Shown here piece by piece: positions 5,641-7,632 of a stretch of DNA of 7,632 nucleotides. The position numbers were made by a program, and so were the translations under genes. The notes beneath the pieces were generated by a model. That model searched no databases and had not been told where the DNA came from. It saw only the letters and a program-made list of their open reading frames with translations. The stretch comes from Propionivibrio sp. Lineage in GTDB: Bacteria > Pseudomonadota > Gammaproteobacteria > Burkholderiales > Rhodocyclaceae. The stretch lies in the NCBI GenBank assembly GCA_017990155.1, contig JAGNOM010000130.1, positions 1-7,632 of the forward strand, written 5' to 3'. Each line of letters opens with the position of its first letter. Positions within the stretch are counted from its first letter, which is position 1.

Positions 5641-5683
5641 AAAAACAGCCGGCACGGGAGAATGATCCCGCGCCGGCTTTTTT
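5641..5683. terminator. Bidirectional intrinsic terminator between convergent genes
   Basis: AGCCGGCACGGGA (5647-5659) pairs with TCCCGCGCCGGCT (5666-5678) over a 6-base loop, a 13-position stem with a single A-C mismatch. On the plus strand it is followed by six T (5678-5683). On the minus strand it is followed, after a two-base TG, by five T (5645-5641). It therefore ends HiPIP transcription (stop at 5620) and minus-strand aldolase transcription (stop at 5690). Confidence 0.88.
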
Positions 5684-5689
5684 GTATCC

Positions 5690-6988
5690 TTACTTGACGT
5701 TAAACACCACGCGCAACTCGTCGATTTCTGCATCGCCCATTGGTTGCAGCGGCCCGATCGACGACGCCATGACCAGCGAATTCGCGCTGAATTCGGCGAC
5801 TTCGAGGTAATCGAAGGTGCTCAACAGCTTGTCGCCGGTCACGAAAACGCAGTCGTTCTCGACCAGGATCGCGCGGTTGTCGCCGAACATGCGCGCAACC
5901 TCGTCGACGTCGTTGTAGAGGTTGCCGAAGGGAATCGACGGCACGTCCTGCAGGAAGATCCAGCTCTCGGGAATCGTGCGCACGTCGAAGCGCTTGCCAC
6001 TCACGGCATGCGCCATCAGATTGACCGGCTGCGTCGAGATGATCGAGTTGATGTGCGGATTGAGCTGGTAACTCCGCTGATGCAGCGCCACTGACCGACT
6101 CGGCACTTTGCCGGCTTCGGCCATGCCGCTGCGGATCTGCACGATGTCGCTCGGCGAAATGTCCCAGCGCGCGACGTCGCGCGGCGTGATCAGAAAGTCG
6201 TCATCCCGCCAACGCACCGACACGGTCCCATAGGTCGAGATCATCAAGCCCTGGTCGCAGGCACGGCGGATGATGCGCACCATGTCCGAACGCAGCGCGC
6301 GCTCGTCCGACGGGTAGTCCACGTCCATGAAGTGTGCGATGTGCTTCGGGATATTCGTCTGGTAGCTTTCGATCTGCTGGTCGGTCAGCGTATTCACGTT
6401 GCCCAGTTTGTAGGCGTTGACGATCGTGCGGCAGCAAAACTCCAGCGTTTCGAAACGCTGATAGGCGTCCATCAGATCGGTGCCGCCGAGCACGACGCCG
6501 TGGTTTTCCATGATCACCGCCTTGAAGCGCCGGTTCTCAAAGACTTCGGCAATCTTCGCGCCGAGGTCCTCGCTGCCGGGACAGCCGTAGCGCGCGTAGC
6601 CGATCTCGCCACAAATGTAGCGCGCCTGCGGCACGATGTTGGTGTTGGGCACCTGCCGCGCGATGCTGAACGCCACCAGGCCGGGCGGATGCGCGTGGAT
6701 GACGGCAGTCAGTTCCGGGCGCGCTTCGTAGATTGCCTTGTGGAACGGAAATTCCGACGACGGCTTGTGCGGCCCGGAGATCGTGCCGTCCGGCTTGATG
6801 CAGACGATGTCCTTGGCGGTCAGCGAACCCTTGTCGATCCCCGATGGGGTGATCCAGATGTTGCCGTTCTCGTCACGGATCGAAATGTTGCCGCCGGAAG
6901 TCGTCGTCATGCCGCTGCGGTAGATCCGCCCGATGATCACGTTGATCTGGTCGGTTGGGTGCATCAATTGCGTGTCGAGCTGATTCAT
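5690..6988 (-). CDS. Tandem class II aldolase/adducin-domain protein, second domain degenerate
   Basis: A 432-residue protein made of two class II aldolase/adducin domains, twice the family's usual size of about 210-230. The first (about 10-215) is complete: SGGNIS (31-36) for phosphate binding, Glu79 in SSEFPFH as catalytic acid/base, zinc ligands His98 and His100 in IHAHPP, and His163 in ENHG. The second (about 228-425) aligns visibly with it (YGTVSVRW at 253-260, SRSVALHQ at 297-304, VENDC at 376-380). However, Glu79 is replaced by Ser299, His98/His100 by Ser318/Gln320 and His163 by Asp379, so it should not bind catalytic zinc. Members cleave or epimerise sugar phosphates such as fuculose-1-phosphate or ribulose-5-phosphate, or act on methylthioribulose-1-phosphate; I cannot choose a substrate. 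The ATG at 6988 is preceded by GAGGAGAA (7000-6993). The gene runs convergent to HiPIP. Confidence 0.88.
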   Translation of the reverse strand: MNQLDTQLMHPTDQINVIIGRIYRSGMTTTSGGNISIRDENGNIWITPSGIDKGSLTAKDIVCIKPDGTISGPHKPSSEFPFHKAIYEARPELTAVIHAHPPGLVAFSIARQVPNTNIVPQARYICGEIGYARYGCPGSEDLGAKIAEVFENRRFKAVIMENHGVVLGGTDLMDAYQRFETLEFCCRTIVNAYKLGNVNTLTDQQIESYQTNIPKHIAHFMDVDYPSDERALRSDMVRIIRRACDQGLMISTYGTVSVRWRDDDFLITPRDVARWDISPSDIVQIRSGMAEAGKVPSRSVALHQRSYQLNPHINSIISTQPVNLMAHAVSGKRFDVRTIPESWIFLQDVPSIPFGNLYNDVDEVARMFGDNRAILVENDCVFVTGDKLLSTFDYLEVAEFSANSLVMASSIGPLQPMGDAEIDELRVVFNVK

Positions 6989-7011
6989 CAGGTTCTCCTC
7001 AGGATCGCAAG

Positions 7012-7017
7012 ATTATG
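7012..7017 (-). promoter_or_regulatory. Possible -10 box of the aldolase gene
   Basis: On the minus strand CATAAT (7017-7012) matches five of six bases of TATAAT. It would start transcription near 7005, directly ahead of the ribosome binding site at 7000-6993, giving a very short leader. No good -35 sequence lies 16-18 bases upstream. The aldolase could instead be transcribed from the PHP gene 143 bases away. Confidence 0.25.
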
Positions 7018-7131
7018 TCCGTGGATTGCTGAGTCGATGATACGCCGCACGTCGGCTCGCCTCTTGTACGATTCGGCCGATCAGCCACCGCAACTGGCTC
7101 AATTGCCGTCATTCGCCGACTTTGAGTGCAG

Positions 7132-7632
7132 CTACAGGTACTCGGCGAGCGGAATCGGCCGATCGCGATCCCAGGGCACATGAACCTCGTCGAAGCCGAG
7201 CGAACGAAGCAGTGGCGCCACTTCGGCAAAACCGCGCCGCAGATGCGCCGCCGCGTGCGAATCGCTGCCGAGCGAAATCTCCCGCCCACCGTGCGCGCGG
7301 TAACGTTCGAGGAAGAACGGCGTCGCGCATGACTGCTTTGAGACGCAGAACAGGCCGGAGGTGTTCACTTCGATCAGTTTCCCCGAACGCGCGGAAAGCG
7401 CCGCGAGATCGTCCTCCAGTTCGCGGATGCGCGATCTCCACGGCTTGCCGGCGAAAAAACGCTCATCCAGGTGACGCTGGAAAACACCCGGATGGCCGAT
7501 CACGTCGAACTCCGGAACGGCCAGACTGGCGCTGAACTCCGCCGCATACTCGGTCAATATCTGCTCGAAGATCGCGTCGTCGTAGAAATGGTCGATTTCG
7601 CGATCGGAGATCGTCCACGGATCGAGCGTGTG
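7132..7632 (-). CDS. PHP-domain phosphoesterase, histidinol-phosphatase-like (5' end outside window)
   Basis: The C-terminal 166 codons of a longer gene. The frame stays open to the last base (first visible residues HTLDPWTISDRE), so the TTG at 7557 is only an internal codon. Metal-site motifs of the PHP fold are visible: FDVIGHPGVF with a ligand His, IEVNTSG, and the near-terminal LGSDSHAAAHLRRGF with the Asp-x-His pair. The order and spacing resemble the HisJ-type histidinol-phosphate phosphatases and related PHP hydrolases. HisJ proteins usually read GHxD at the first motif, where this one has GHPG, so the substrate may differ and histidinol phosphate is not certain. The protein ends RPIPLAEYL with a TAG stop at 7134-7132. 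No terminator is evident between it and the aldolase gene. Confidence 0.8.
   Translation of the reverse strand, partial: HTLDPWTISDREIDHFYDDAIFEQILTEYAAEFSASLAVPEFDVIGHPGVFQRHLDERFFAGKPWRSRIRELEDDLAALSARSGKLIEVNTSGLFCVSKQSCATPFFLERYRAHGGREISLGSDSHAAAHLRRGFAEVAPLLRSLGFDEVHVPWDRDRPIPLAEYL

Noticed and set aside
7040..7060. Short GC-rich inverted repeats between the PHP and aldolase genes
   Set aside because: Stems are only four to five pairs with no T-run on either strand, so not a supportable terminator.
6332..7183. 283-codon plus-strand ORF opposite the aldolase and PHP genes
   Set aside because: Runs across two real minus-strand genes and their gap, has biased Arg/Val/Asp-rich composition and no motif; a shadow frame.

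Overview
The window reads as chromosomal DNA of a GC-rich proteobacterium. Three things point to a beta- or gamma-proteobacterium: a Tat-exported high-potential iron-sulfur protein, a persulfide-dioxygenase/TauE pair, and a B12-binding-type radical SAM protein (DUF4080 group) beside a YihX-like HAD phosphatase. A Rhodocyclales-like betaproteobacterium would fit, but that is inference from gene content, not a marker-based call. Coding density is high and no gene-free stretch exceeds 300 bases. I saw no tRNA, rRNA, CRISPR array, insertion sequence or phage gene.

Layout. (1) Positions 1-127 hold two back-to-back hairpins, the second a textbook intrinsic terminator, just ahead of a 49-codon plus-strand ORF (128-277) with a good ribosome binding site. 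(2) Positions 291-2930 are a minus-strand run of three closely packed genes: a helical protein of unknown function, a HAD-IA hydrolase, and a radical SAM protein. A hairpin at 2985-3020 separates this run from a minus-strand gene for a 90-residue protein of unknown function (3080-3352). (3) The divergent gap 3353-3575 carries a perfect TATAAT box inside an imperfect palindrome. It precedes a plus-strand run of an ETHE1-type MBL-fold persulfide dioxygenase, a TauE/SafE exporter and, 67 bases on, a HiPIP gene, closed by a two-way terminator at 5641-5683. (4) On the minus strand, converging on that terminator, is a 432-residue protein with two class II aldolase domains. Upstream of it is the 3' part of a PHP-domain histidinol-phosphatase-like gene that runs off the window end.

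How the genes fit together. The central plus-strand cluster makes sense as sulfide/persulfide disposal: the dioxygenase turns glutathione persulfide into sulfite, and the TauE/SafE protein could export that sulfite. HiPIP is a periplasmic one-electron carrier that could serve an oxidation of the exported sulfur species by an enzyme encoded elsewhere. The minus-strand HAD/radical SAM run has no assignable pathway. The aldolase is notable because its second domain keeps the fold-level resemblance but has lost every zinc ligand and the catalytic acid. Nothing here amounts to a clearly new defence or mobile system. The most checkable oddities are the half-dead tandem aldolase, the sulfur cluster with its candidate operator, the radical SAM protein lacking the classic cobalamin motif, the hairpin leader of the 49-codon ORF, and three small proteins of unknown function.
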